The translations under genes and the position numbers were made by a program. From Pseudovirgaria hyperparasitica (taxonomy: Eukaryota; Ascomycota; Dothideomycetes; Acrospermales; Acrospermaceae): DNA of 27,693 bases. Positions 10,673-19,786 of this stretch are shown here, piece after piece (the stretch's first letter is position 1; each line of letters starts with the position of its first letter). Below the pieces are notes generated by a model. It saw nothing but the letters and a program-made list of their open reading frames with translations. It was not told where the DNA came from and did no database searches. The DNA is taken from positions 1-27,693 of the forward strand of contig NW_022985594.1 of assembly GCF_010093815.1 (NCBI RefSeq), read 5' to 3'.

Positions 10673-11415
10673 CTTTACGCGGATTCTTCTTATATTAATT
10701 TAGCTAATATATCGCATTGTAGAAAATAAAAAACGCTAATATTACAATGCCGATAACGTGACTTAGTTTATTACGGACCGTGATAAAAGTATAGGGAAGG
10801 CATGGAAGGGGATCTTAAGCTGGTCATGTATATTCGTCCCGCCGCCCGGTATCCAATACCTAGTATTATTCACTACCTAGCTACTAGTTATCTACTCTAT
10901 TAATATCTATATCCCAAAGCGACCTAGAAAAAGGACAAAGTGAGAAAGTTGGAGGCGTTGAGACCCGACTAGGTTGGGTTATGGAGAGGTCGGCTCATCC
11001 ATATGCTCGCCCTGAATCGCCAGCGATACGGAAGACAAACATAGCGATCCGTTGAATCCTATCGTATGCACTCGCGCGTGGTATCAGCGTATGGCTATAG
11101 GATCGACCCCCCCACCCTTTGTTTCTATCTTACTCTACGATTGGCTTATTACTAACGCGTCAGCCTATGCAAAAAGCAGAGAACAGGGTGTGGAAACTAA
11201 CGAGGAAAGGTACTAAACCCGTGAAGGGTCCTTCGCAAGTAGAAAACGAAGCGTAGGCTATATATATGAGTCAAAGCCTGCGATGCAGCCTAAATTATAG
11301 ATGGCCATCCTTATAAATTCAGGCACTATAAGCATGGTGTCTAAAGTACGCAATGACGCATGAACGCTGTCCTTCTGACATAAATGAGCAGTAAGTAAGT
11401 AAAGGATATATCTGA
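10673..11415. other. AT-rich intergenic DNA
   Basis: High density of TA steps and no coding frame on either strand. Consistent with old, mutated repeat sequence, though no clear copy is seen elsewhere in the window. Confidence 0.4.
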
Positions 11416-11637
11416 CTAGTAAAGAACGCTCACGATAACAGGCAGACCAGGGAATCTCGGTGCGGTATGTATCCTTTCGGTATGTGAGGCTATTTCACTA
11501 AGTCTCTTAAAGCGGGTTGGAAACCAGCGAGTCCAATCACTCATGTTATACGAGAGAGCTTCAGCCTCGGTCCGCGTTATCTTGAGTTTACGCAGTCCTT
11601 TTGAGTATGGAGGACGAGAAACCTTAGCGCTACCGCT
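11416..11637 (-). pseudogene. Coding-like fragment cut by a transposon end
   Basis: The minus strand encodes a basic, coding-like stretch (KGLRKLKITRTEAEALSYNM, then SDWTRWFPTRFKRLSEIASH) ending at TAA 11416-11418. Its upstream side runs directly into a MITE-1 terminal fragment at 11638, so the 5' part of the gene is missing. Family unknown. Confidence 0.3.
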
Positions 11638-11705
11638 ATCCGTCTGTAACCTTTTCAGCGCGACTCTTGGCACACGTTGCGCGCGCAATACACCACTTCT
11701 TCTCC
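11638..11705 (+). repeat. Solo MITE-1 terminal fragment
   Basis: Starts ATCCGTCTGTAACC and continues CAGCGCGACTCTTGGCACAC, matching the left end of MITE-1 at 11739 and the fragment at 24060. It loses similarity after about 65 bp and lies directly before the full element. Confidence 0.8.
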
Positions 11706-11738
11706 TATCCGTTTGTCCATCTGTTTATCCATAGTTAC

Positions 11739-12253
11739 ATCCGTCCGTAACTTTTTCAGTGCAACTCTTGGCACGTGTTGCGCGCGCAACACACACATTT
11801 TCTCTTATTCTTAAAAACCTATATTTCCTTTAATAACTCTAGTATTAGGACTCTAGAAGGTATTATAAGATCTCATATACTTATATTTATATCTAAAGAG
11901 TATCTATTAAGTTCTTTTAAAGAATCTTAAAGAGATAGATGATAGAGAAAATCTCTATTTTCTCTTTATCTTTACTATATACCTGGGTACTTTAGAAGTT
12001 ACCCCTCCTAAGTTATTATAGAGCTTTTCTTAGAATAACTAATTAATATATTATTGTTCTCTTAATTTTTTTATATAGGAAGTAAGAGACTATATAGAAG
12101 TATATTTAGGTATAATTAAAAACCTCCTAGAGTCTTAGTTCTGGAGTTATTGAAGAAAATATAGGTTTTTAGGAAATAAAGGTATCGGTAAAAAAACGTG
12201 TGTTGCGCACGTAACACGTGCCAAGAGTTGCGCTGAAAGAGTTACGGACGGAT
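11739..12253. mobile_element. MITE-1, 515 bp with long inverted terminal repeats
   Basis: The left end ATCCGTCCGTAAC and right end GTTACGGACGGAT are exact inverted repeats. Similarity continues inward for about 100-140 bp (CAACTCTTGGCACGTGTT, AACACAC, then AAAAACCTATATTT on both sides). The core (about 11880-12130) is extremely AT-rich with no ORF, so it is non-autonomous. The element is flanked by AT at both ends, either a 2-bp target duplication or part of the repeat. The AT-rich core fits RIP or a normal MITE core. Confidence 0.85.
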
Positions 12254-12560
12254 CCGTCGTTTTCCTAGAACCTGAGTCGCTTGGCATTTTTCAATTTCAC
12301 GCGTGTGTTCACACACCCCAATTAGATAGCTATTTTACCTCTCTACCTCTATATAAGGGTCTATATATAATAATATCTATATAGACTTATAGAGTAGAGT
12401 AGGGCGATTAATCCTATATATTTTTTAAGCTCTATACTCTCTAATTCACTCTATAATAAGAGGGTCTAGTTTCTTAGAGAAGAGGAAGAAGGTGGTTTTC
12501 CTAGAACCTGACGCGGTTTTCGCACGGCCCTCTTCTAAGAACTTTTTAAGATCCTTCTCT
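12252..12560. mobile_element. Nested pieces of a pogo-type element
   Basis: 12252 onward reads ATCCGTCGTTTTCCTAGAAC then CTGAGTC, identical to the left end of the pogo relic at 25737. A second partial copy (GTTTTCCTAGAACCTGACGC) occurs near 12494. Between them the DNA is AT-rich and non-coding. The second piece abuts the truncated gene copy at 12561. Confidence 0.65.
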
Positions 12561-13187
12561 ACATATGCAGCCAAGAACCAGACAGGCTATAGAGTCAGAA
12601 GTTAGGTCATACATGGCGGTGGGAAAGAAGGTAAATGAAAGTGCTCCGTCAAGTTGAGAAAGGCCATGGCGCCTTCAAACCTAATTACCAGCAGAGCGCG
12701 GACCAGTAGTTGGTTCCTGGCTGGCATCCCTCGGAGAACGATCCTGGTCGACGACGACAACGACAACGAAAAGGCAACAGGCACCAAGCCTGCCCATCTG
12801 CCTCAGTCTGCTACGGATACGGAAAATCCTTTTCCAATTGCTGGCTATCATAGGGCGGCGTTCGTCCATTCCATGTCGCCTGCTTCAAATACCACAGGAC
12901 TGCAGAACCAACCAAGCACGACTTGGTAGCTGCAGGGATCAAACCACGGATAGTCTCGTCACAATGGACGTGTCCATCTAGACCGTCAGACGGCATGGAT
13001 TTTAGGTACGGTCGTCAATACCAAAGTGGCGCTGGGAAGGCTTCAAAGGCCGTCTAGGCAGCCCCACGTATAGCCAATCTTTATTGGCCGTGCACTCGCC
13101 CCATCCTTAGGCACGTCAAGCCACTGAACCCCCCAGACGAGATCATGATGATACCCAGCTAATTAGTTGGCTGGAATTCCAATTCGT
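12561..13187 (-). pseudogene. Inverted copy 2 of the 3244-3921 segment
   Basis: Reverse complement of this stretch aligns with 3244-3921: GAATTCCAGCCAACT..., then WLDVPKD-type coding, then HVHCDETIRGLIPAATKSCL, then the start of the membrane-protein gene. After 19 codons (MYDLTSDSIACLVLGCIC) homology ends at 12561 at the pogo-type fragment, so the membrane-protein copy is truncated. The frames contain stops. A middle block (about 12690-12780) differs strongly between the copies. Confidence 0.8.
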
Positions 13188-13271
13188 ATGATCCTGCACT
13201 GCTTTACCCGCTGAAGAGCTCCCACCGCCCTAATACAACGCAGCTTCTCCTTCTCCTCCTTTAGTCCAATT

Positions 13272-14748
13272 ATGCCTGTAACACGACCATCTTTTGATAC
13301 TGCTGCGCGGCAGCAATGGCCTGTAAGTGCCACGTTATGGCGGGAGCGCATGACTGACGAAGCTTCCAAATTCATGCGCTCCGTTGTTGAAAAGGAGCTA
13401 GCCAAGCTCGACCTCCCAGAGACCAAGGACTCTCTCAAGCCGCTTACCTCTGCTTTCTGGGGTATTAATCAACAATCTAACCACGCATCGCCGGGCATCG
13501 ACACATCCAGCCAAGGGAGTTTGAATTCGATGCCGAACCACTCTCTCACTCGCGTAATAGAGCCACACAGTTCTCGGCGCATAGAAGCTACCGGAGACAG
13601 TTTTCATCCCAACCTCACAACCTCACCTGGCATTGTGAGCAGTTCCGCGGACTCAAGCCGTGCCAGTCCATCTACTGCACCATCGACGCCGCCTGACGAA
13701 GGAGCTGACACCAGTAGCGCACGCAACCCATCGTCCGAATCGACTTCGTCCATTGATAAAGCAGCTTCTGGGCTTTCAGAGCATCCCATTCAGCATAGTC
13801 AAGCTGCTGGCAAGCATCCAAACCTTTGTCCCACACAAAGTTCTGTACTAGAAAGTGGATCCAACTTGAATGCCAGTACAAGGCAACGGACGCAAAATAA
13901 TGGCGATTCATCCTCAAGTCTGACTGGAGTCTGCATAAGCACCACACCGTCACGAATACACCTTGACGCAGTCGCGCGGGATATGGCTGTAGGTGATGAT
14001 TCGTCTGTCCACGGATCTCACAGCGGCTGCAATTCCCATTTAGTCGCACCCAACCCGACAGAAGATGCAATAAGCCTGCCTGGCACCAAAAGACCATATT
14101 CGGGGCCAGCGAATGATGCCGATTTAATCGAAGACAATATATGCCATGGTATTAAGCGGTTTCGAGGGGATTTTCGTTTTTCGGGGAGCAGACTACAGAC
14201 GGGTTGAATGGGCGTGGTACAGCTAGTCGGCAAGACTTAAATGTCACTGTGAGAAACCTCATAGCGCCGGTCTCTGACATCACAAGTAAAGGGAATTCTC
14301 ATGTTCAATGATGCCTGCTAATTGTCATAGGTCAGCAGTCAGTTCTTCCTGCGGTTCCTACGGCTCCTACGAGCGTAATTGGTGCGTCCATAGCCGTAGC
14401 GGAAACGTTGTCAACTAACAAATCGAAGGGGCGATTCAGTTTGAGAAGACCTATCTTCAAGACATAATTGTCAATGGACCCAGCAGTATTCTAGGCGATA
14501 TATGGCTCGGTAGTCTGCCAGGGTTCCCACCATTCATTTCATTAAGGCCGTCAAAGAGATTGGACGGCATGATTAAGTCATTCGGTCAAGAGGTCCCTAT
14601 CCCCTCACCCGCTCCAGCAGCTCTAATTCAAAGAGATGGGTTTGGTAGATCGTTTTTGAACGAAGCCGGGGGGACATCTTTTATATCGGTTGAGGTGTTA
14701 GATGAGCAGTTGGTAAATGATTTTGTCCAAGCTAGCAAGCAAGAATAA
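13272..14748 (+). CDS. Gene B: unknown 444-aa protein with C-terminal DGFG motif
   Basis: Model: 13272-14148, 14199-14285, 14331-14381, 14429-14748. The introns are 50 nt (GTATTA...CAG), 45 nt (GTAAAG, GCTAAT, TAG) and 47 nt (GTGCGT, ACTAAC, AAG). The spliced length is exactly 445 codons. The N-terminal 60 residues are helical (KFMRSVVEKELAKLDLPETK); about 75-260 is S/T/P/N-rich disorder; the C-terminal 100 residues look ordered (TYLQDIIVNGPSSILGDIWL) and include RDGFGRSF with its Asp at residue 408. The motif also closes gene A. The first intron is least certain: without it the frame ends at 14207. A GTAAGT at 13323 is not needed in this model. Unknown function; no lesion seen. Confidence 0.6.
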
Positions 14749-14846
14749 TGACAAAATCAGTACTCCCACAAGGTCATTCGTCATCAATTAAATTTTACAG
14801 TACGAAAAGCGAAGGTAGGGACTGCTATCTTTATACTCGTAATAAC

Positions 14847-15781
14847 CTATCTAGCCAGGACGCGTTTATCTCTCAAGAATTTTATAGCGTCCGACATATG
14901 CTTCGTCTTGCTATTGGTGATATTATAATGACTACCTGATATGATAACACACCGTGTCTCCCCTGTCTGGTCGACGGCTCCATCCTCCGTGACAGCCCAT
15001 CCTGTTACTTGAGATTTGAACTGCCCAATTACCTCCTCTCTCACCTCTGCCTCTTCAAGTAAAAGGCTGCCGCTATCAAAAGAAAACTCAACCATCTTCG
15101 CCGCCTGGCCTTGTATTGCCTCAAGCCCCAGAACGTTTTCCAAGCCCGTGATCTTGAGGCAGTTGGTAAACTCTAGAAAGAAGTTACGATCGATAGTTCC
15201 AGCACTGACTGGCGGACCTTCGCGAAACTCAGAGGGGAATAGAAGCGGACTGCTCCTCTCGCCTTCGGATGTACGGCTGGTTGCATCCACCAAGATAATG
15301 TGAGCATGTATTTTGTGTAAATCGATATCAGAAATGCAAGTAGGTCTGGTCCAATACCCGCGCGGTTCGGATATGCGAGTGCCTAAGAGTATTTTTCCCA
15401 CAGGGATGGTGGTATGGCGATGGAGGAGTCGCAGTCGGAACTGGCTCTGGGCGGAGTAGGTTGAAATTATTGCACAGAGTTGTTTAACTCCATCGGATAG
15501 TACGTTTATTTCAGGAAATGCAGTGTCTGGGGGGAGTCGATTGTGACTACCTTCGATAAGCAAGAAGTCTGCGAGCATGAAGCTGGAGCATGGACTAACC
15601 ATCTCGTGGAAGCCATCAACGTCTCTTTCGTAATGTTCTCATTCAATCGTAGAGTATCTGCCATCTCAATGAAAGATGTGCTGTGCTGATCAAGAGCGCC
15701 TTTGGTTGCTGAGGGGAAAATTCGTAGGTTGAGGCATTTACCTCTAGGCCCGTCCAAGGTTATCTCAATAAACTTAGACCC
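14847..15781 (-). pseudogene. Relic of an unnamed fungal accessory protein family, frameshifted
   Basis: The minus strand is coding from about 15781 (KFIEITLDGPRGKCLNLRIF) to about 15625 (LRLNENITKE), then continues in the next frame (VDGFHEMVSPCSSFMLADFL) to TAG at 14847-14849. The join near 15618-15624 is explained by loss of one base. From memory, the motifs FMLADFLLIEGSHNRLPP, LLHRHTTIPVGKILLG, FREGPP and SGSHYN recur in unannotated proteins of ascomycete accessory regions; I know no function. The 5' end lacks an ATG: an in-frame TGA lies at 15782-15784. It is convergent with gene B, with 98 bp between the two stops. Confidence 0.6.
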
Positions 15782-15784
15782 TCA

Positions 15785-16239
15785 CGTAATCAACGCCAAG
15801 CCGCTAAGGCGGCAGTTGTTGCTCGGCAGCAATCGAAGAGTATATACAAAAAGGAGTGTCGATCTGTACTGCACGTGACCGTTCACCGCTACTCACGCCA
15901 GCCCGGCTCACATGCGTGTAATTCTGGTCCAGCCTTCGGCTGATTCCTGACACCATACGATTTTGGGGTGTCTTGGTTATGCGAGCGGGTAGCAACGCGA
16001 ATAGCATAACTTAGCTAGAAAAATATATTAAATACCTATCTAGGTAGTTCTATCTATATTAAATTTTTTATTATGGGTTTGCTGGGCTGGAAATTGTAAT
16101 CAACCCGTGTAGTACGAGCGGCTTATCCCTAAAGTAGTCCGTAACACAAGAGTGTTCCGGCTTTGCAATAGGCAAAGGTGTTTAAAGGGCTTCGGTAAGA
16201 TCAAACTTGGTTTGAGTACCATTCTACATCGAACGAAGA
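15785..16239. other. Intergenic, partly AT-rich
   Basis: 15785-16000 may be the old promoter of the minus-strand relic and contains a CACGTGAC site near 15872. 16015-16075 is AT-rich (TATATTAAATACC, ATTAAATTTTTTATT). No supported gene. Confidence 0.35.
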
Positions 16240-16355
16240 ATGGATAGAAAGCACCATTCGAGCGTCGACATTACAGCAAGTGCCCTGGGCCTCCTCGTAC
16301 CATATCCTCCCAACACAGCTTCTTCCAATCTACGATCTGACATACCAGCTCCGGC

Positions 16356-16800
16356 TTTCCGTTTAGAGGAAAGTTCCGGACACAGCGGAGTCAATTTGGT
16401 TTGCTATGAAGGGGGATACCGGCGCTCTGAAGCATTCATTTGGCGAAGGGCTGGCGTCTCCAGTAGAAGTGAGCAGTTCTCGAGAGCTCTCTTTGGTAGC
16501 AGTATGCAATGCGCCTGTTGATGATGGGTGAGTCAGAATATGGAATCAAGTAGCATCAGCTGTATCGAGAAAGCTACTGACCGCCCATTCTAGGTCCTAT
16601 GACCATGCATGGGAATATGCATATCGCAATAGTTACAGCATAACGGAGCTTAAAGGGCTAGAATGCATTATGACTAACACGACCGTTCATAGAGATTGGA
16701 GAGAGGAGCAGAACTTTTTTCCAGTCCATGAAATTGTCTTTGGCCGATCATCTAAGCTGCTGAAGACTGAGCTTGACGAAATCCGAGCGCCGTATTTGCC
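16356..16800 (+). pseudogene. Fragment of an ankyrin-repeat protein gene, one intron
   Basis: Coding frame ESIWFAMKGDTGALKHSF then GEGLASPVEVSSSREL ends at a GTGAGT donor (16528). The 66-nt intron ends CATTCTAG at 16593, and the next exon continues in phase: SYDHAWEYAYRNSYSITELK, GLECIM, then FFPVHEIVFGRSSKLLKTEL. WFAMKGDTGALKHSFGEGLASP fits a diverged ankyrin unit, and the YSITELKGLECI / FPVHEIVFG pattern is, from memory, typical of a family of fungal ankyrin proteins just before their repeat array. Upstream, a TAG interrupts the frame near 16362. Downstream, similarity stops near 16790 where a LINE tail begins, so the repeat array is lost. Confidence 0.55.
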
Positions 16801-16935
16801 ACGGTGCGAGACATGCGGCAGAAGAGGCACGATAAAACACTACCTAGCACTCTTCCCCGACCTCCACGACCAACGACAGACACTTATCAATGCCACGAAG
16901 ACCTCCGACACATCACGATGGCTCCATGAACCAGT
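16801..16935 (+). mobile_element. LINE 3' tail fragment (zinc-knuckle region)
   Basis: RCETCGRRGTIKHYLALFPD followed by LHDQRQTLINATKTSDTSRW. The CxxCG...H pattern after an RNase H-like domain is typical of the 3' end of Tad1-type non-LTR retrotransposons in fungi. The same sequence is found at 23170-23270, where 28 bp around the HYLALFPD part are missing. It follows directly on the ankyrin fragment, in frame with it. Confidence 0.6.
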
Positions 16936-17058
16936 TCGTCGATCGGCCCGCGGAGATGGCAGGCAGCAGTCGAGCAGCTCCTTCTCGACGCCTCATCCGC
17001 AACCTCGCCTCCCATAAGGAGTCGGCGGAAGGTCGTCGTCGTCCACGGCCTTGGCGGC
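16936..17058 (-). pseudogene. Downstream half of the gene split by MITE-2
   Basis: Minus strand from 17058: PPRPWTTTTFRRLLMGGEVA then DEASRRSCSTAACHLRGPID. It is in the same frame as the upstream half (17537-17811) when the 478-bp MITE-2 is taken out. It runs into the antisense of the LINE tail near 16930, so the true 3' end is unclear. Confidence 0.4.
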
Positions 17059-17536
17059 ATCCGTATATCCATAGTTGCATGGGAAAGCTTGGCGCCCGAT
17101 GTTCGCCGTGTCACTAACACGCACGATTTAGTATAATCGACATTTTTATCTATTACTACTATACCACGCTTATATAGTATTAAAGAGGTAGTATAACTAA
17201 TATATAGTACTATAGACCCCTAATACCTCCTCTATATCCATCTAGAGCGCCTTTAAATATAGGGGTGTATACCTAGCTAGACGTAAGAATATCTCTATAT
17301 AACTACTCTTTTTCTATAGTTTTAGAGGTATTATAGATAATATAAAGTAATATAAAGGCTATAGAGATATAATAAGGATTATATAGAACTAATTTTTAGT
17401 AATATTTAGTACTATATAAGTATCATACGGTGGTAATAGATAAAAATGTCGATTATACTAAATATCGTGTGTGTTGGTGACACGGCGAACATCGGGCGCC
17501 AAGCTTTCCCATCCATGCAACTATGGATATACGGAT
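17059..17536. mobile_element. MITE-2, 478 bp, long inverted repeats, inserted in a gene
   Basis: Left ATCCGTATATCCATAGTTGC and right GCAACTATGGATATACGGAT are exact inverted repeats. Similarity continues for about 110 bp on both sides (GGGAAAGCTTGGCGCCCGAT, GTTCGCCGTGTCAC, then AATCGACATTTTTATCTATT) with small indels, including ATGG present only on the right. The core 17170-17420 is AT-rich with no ORF. Element ends share ATCCGT with MITE-1 and the pogo relic but the rest differs. No unambiguous target duplication beyond AT. Confidence 0.85.
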
Positions 17537-17811
17537 CCATCCATCGGATCCGATCGGCTGCTGTGGGTGGGTTGTCTGTGCGTGAGTGACCAACCGATTT
17601 CACGGGACTCCTCTTCCTCCACCTCTATGCGCTGCGTTGGCGGCCCTTCCTCCTCGACCACAATATCCAATGAATCCGAGGTAGCTTCAGGGACTTTCTC
17701 GAGAGCCGATTTAAAAAAACGCTCGATGACATTTTTCCTTCTTACCGGCTCTTTCCTGAATGCTCTGCGATATTCGTCACCAGTCGCTGTAAATCCTGAG
17801 GGTTCTCCCAT
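17537..17811 (-). pseudogene. Upstream half of the gene split by MITE-2
   Basis: Minus strand from ATG 17811: MGEPSGFTATGDEYRRAFRK, a basic stretch, then an acidic one (DSLDIVVEEEGPPTQRIEVE), ending SRSDPMDG at the MITE-2 border. Beyond the MITE the frame resumes at 17058. ATG 17811 may be internal: a coding-like exon at 17912-18064 on the same strand could splice to GAA in its third codon. Unknown family. Confidence 0.45.
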
Positions 17812-17911
17812 GGCGTCAAGTAATTTTTAGAAGGACTACATAATTAATTCATTGCCTTTACAGAGATTTCAGCATGCTCACTAGATATGCAACCCGCAAA
17901 GGAATCTTACC

Positions 17912-18064
17912 CGAAGGGTGCGAGAGGTGATCAGGCATTGTCGCTTCTCGAAAGGAACTCTTAACGATGTCGCGTCGACTGCGCGGTGACTTGTTGAATT
18001 CAACCTTGCACAGTTCCTTGAGGTTTTTCGATAGACCGCTTGGAAGGTCGATTTCGTGTATGAA
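17912..18064 (-). pseudogene. Coding exon, probably 5' part of the MITE-2-split gene
   Basis: The minus strand after a GCTAATAAACAAAG acceptor encodes YFNRFIHEIDLPSGLSKNLK then ELCKVEFNKSPRSRRDIVKS and ends at SHPSG with a GTAAGA donor. The frame is open throughout and polar/basic. Splicing to 17804 (acceptor GGGAG) would keep phase, but the intron would be over 100 nt with a weak acceptor, so the link is uncertain. Confidence 0.4.
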
Positions 18065-18384
18065 TCGATTGAAGTACTTTGTTTATTAGCTCTCATAATT
18101 GCGTAAGATGCGAGCGGTCGTACGTGGTGTGATTTTTGCTCCCCCATCTCGATAACGAGGCTGATGAAAGTCTACTCAGCGGACCAAAATGACAGGAGAA
18201 TTGTTACAAGTCAATTTGTGGAAGAATAAGCCCTTGTCGAACGTATAGAGAAACGAATGCAGGCACATGTTAATGAACTGACTACAGAGAGTTGTCGTAC
18301 TCTCTCTTATACAATGACTTGGTAAAAGAACCCACATAACTCCATCACATCTAAGGGGAGGACAGGAGTGGGTGAATGGATGCA
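18065..18384. other. Intergenic, no gene seen
   Basis: About 320 bp with only short frames. No repeat or regulatory element recognised. Confidence 0.35.
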
Positions 18385-18665
18385 TCAACATGGCGTACTT
18401 TGTCCCAATGGATCCTGTAATTTGTGTATCAATGCATTGGAAAGATCAGTGGGTCCAACTCTCACTACAAGTGCTCTCCCAATAATGGCTGCTTAATTCG
18501 TATCATCCAGCCAGATATACTGCAAATCATTAATATTGACACACAGATCTCCCAATTTCTGCACTCTGTACTTGTGCAAGATCTTCGGTCCCAAGTCGTG
18601 TATAGAGCGCACGAGTATGCACAGGCGGAAGTGTGCTCGGATCTCAAAGGGGTCACCGTGTACCT
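18385..18665 (-). pseudogene. Coding relic with one RIP-like TAA
   Basis: Minus strand: FEIRAHFRLCILVRSIHDLG, then VQKLGDLCVNINDLQYIWLD, TAA at 18493-18495, and on in the same frame with AAIIGRALVVRVGPTDLSNA to TGA at 18385-18387. The TAA fits CAA>TAA. No start codon or family recognised. It lies downstream of copy 3 of the repeated gene, separated by three short GGTGGAGCA repeats. Confidence 0.4.
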
Positions 18666-18668
18666 TGT

Positions 18669-18783
18669 AACATGGTGGAGCACCTTGTACTTGGGAATAT
18701 GGTAGATCACTATATCGCGCTAGCGACTGTAATCGTGCGCTCTGTAATATGGTGGAGCAAGTGATTCGGAACATGGTGGAGCA
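18669..18783. repeat. Three short direct repeats (A-A-Y-ATGGTGGAGCA)
   Basis: AACATGGTGGAGCA at 18669-18682, AATATGGTGGAGCA at 18746-18759 and AACATGGTGGAGCA at 18770-18783. Irregular spacing; the last copy ends where homology to the repeated gene begins. Confidence 0.7.
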
Positions 18784-19399
18784 ACAGACGAGATCATGAT
18801 GATACCCAGCTAGATGGTAAGCTGCTCCTGGCGGCAATCCATGCACCCATACATCGAAGCAATCCAACAAGTCCAGCATGGATGTTAGGTTCCGATCTCC
18901 ACCCACGCTGGGATACCTATGCGATGGAGGTATATTGAGATTCAAAATTCTCCAGTCGAGAATGGCATATCTTCTATTGGGATGCCAGGTTGGGAGGCAG
19001 GCCTCGAGCGGGAGGACTTACTTTTGATCCCGTATACGACGATCAATAACTCGAACAATGCATGAATGAAGCTACCCCTGCCGCCTTGCACCCTGTCAGG
19101 GGCTCTGCCGTTGCTGGCACTTACTGGGCAATCGGAGTGCTGGTGACGAAGACACTCCTTCCGGTTCCCTTGTTTGTAAAGCCTCTCACCCCGGCCGGTA
19201 CTTTGTATTCGTCTAGATCGACACGATGCTAGAAATTATCCATGCAATGTAATCAGTGACAAGAGCATTGGTCTCACCTATGAATCGATTGGGCAGCTTA
19301 GGCGAATCCTACCGGTACACGCCATGGGTGTAGGTAGCTCTTATTCAGAATAGCAGAGCCTTTAGCAATATGACCCGTCGTTACAGTTGGCCCCTCCAT
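18783..19399 (-). pseudogene. Repeated unknown gene, copy 3, with its 5' exons
   Basis: From ATG 19399: exon 19399-19313 (MEGPTVTTGHIAKGSAILNK), intron 84 nt, exon 19228-19125 (LDEYKVPAGVRGFTNKGTGR, SVFVTSTPIAQ), intron 47 nt (GTAAGT...CAG), exon 19077-19022 (GSFIHALFELLIVVYGIK) ending at a GTAAGT donor. Phases agree (0 and 2). Farther on, 18783-18940 encodes LDLLDCFDVWVHGLPPGAAY and HLAGYHHDLV and then loses homology. 18783-19045 matches 3110-3300. SFIHALFELLIVVYGI may be a membrane helix. The 3' end is missing. Unknown family. Confidence 0.45.
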
Positions 19400-19682
19400 C
19401 CTGTCATTTCGAAACTATAGTTTACTTTGCATAAGTGGCTCAAGGATAAACGGACCAAAAGGGTCTCCAATCCAGACGACAGGCCACATGCTTGCGAATT
19501 GGTATCGAGAAGAGTGTGGTTGTATGTTCAACCTACTTCAAAGCTCAGCACGACGATTGCTTAGATACAATCACGCAATCTAAAAGTAGCATCATTCTAA
19601 CCGAAAGCGAGGATTCGACATAGACCGATCAGGCTGGATAGAGACTGCTTCGTTGGCTATGTTTAGTAAACTTAGACTACGC
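19400..19682. other. Upstream region of copy 3, no gene seen
   Basis: Non-coding on both strands as far as I can tell; probably promoter of the minus-strand copy 3 gene. Confidence 0.3.
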
Positions 19683-19786
19683 CTCGGTAAGATCATGGCT
19701 CAGTAAGGGCATGGCTCAGTAAGGGCATAGCTCAGTAAGATATCGACTCAGTAATGCCGACTCAGTACAGTCATGGCTCAGTTGAA
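19683..19786 (+). repeat. Minisatellite, seven units of about 16 bp (CTCAGTAAGGGCATGG)
   Basis: Consecutive units begin with CTC(A/G)GT at 19683, 19699, 19715, 19731, 19747, 19761 and 19777. Most are 16 bp; one is 14 bp. Units diverge toward the right end. Confidence 0.9.

Noticed and set aside
13323-13363. An extra intron at the GTAAGT in gene B (with a CTGAC branch site)
   Set aside because: Using the nearest acceptor breaks the reading frame, while the unspliced sequence is coding-like.
13672-14097. A 141-codon minus-strand frame
   Set aside because: Antisense of the first exon of gene B; no coding character of its own.
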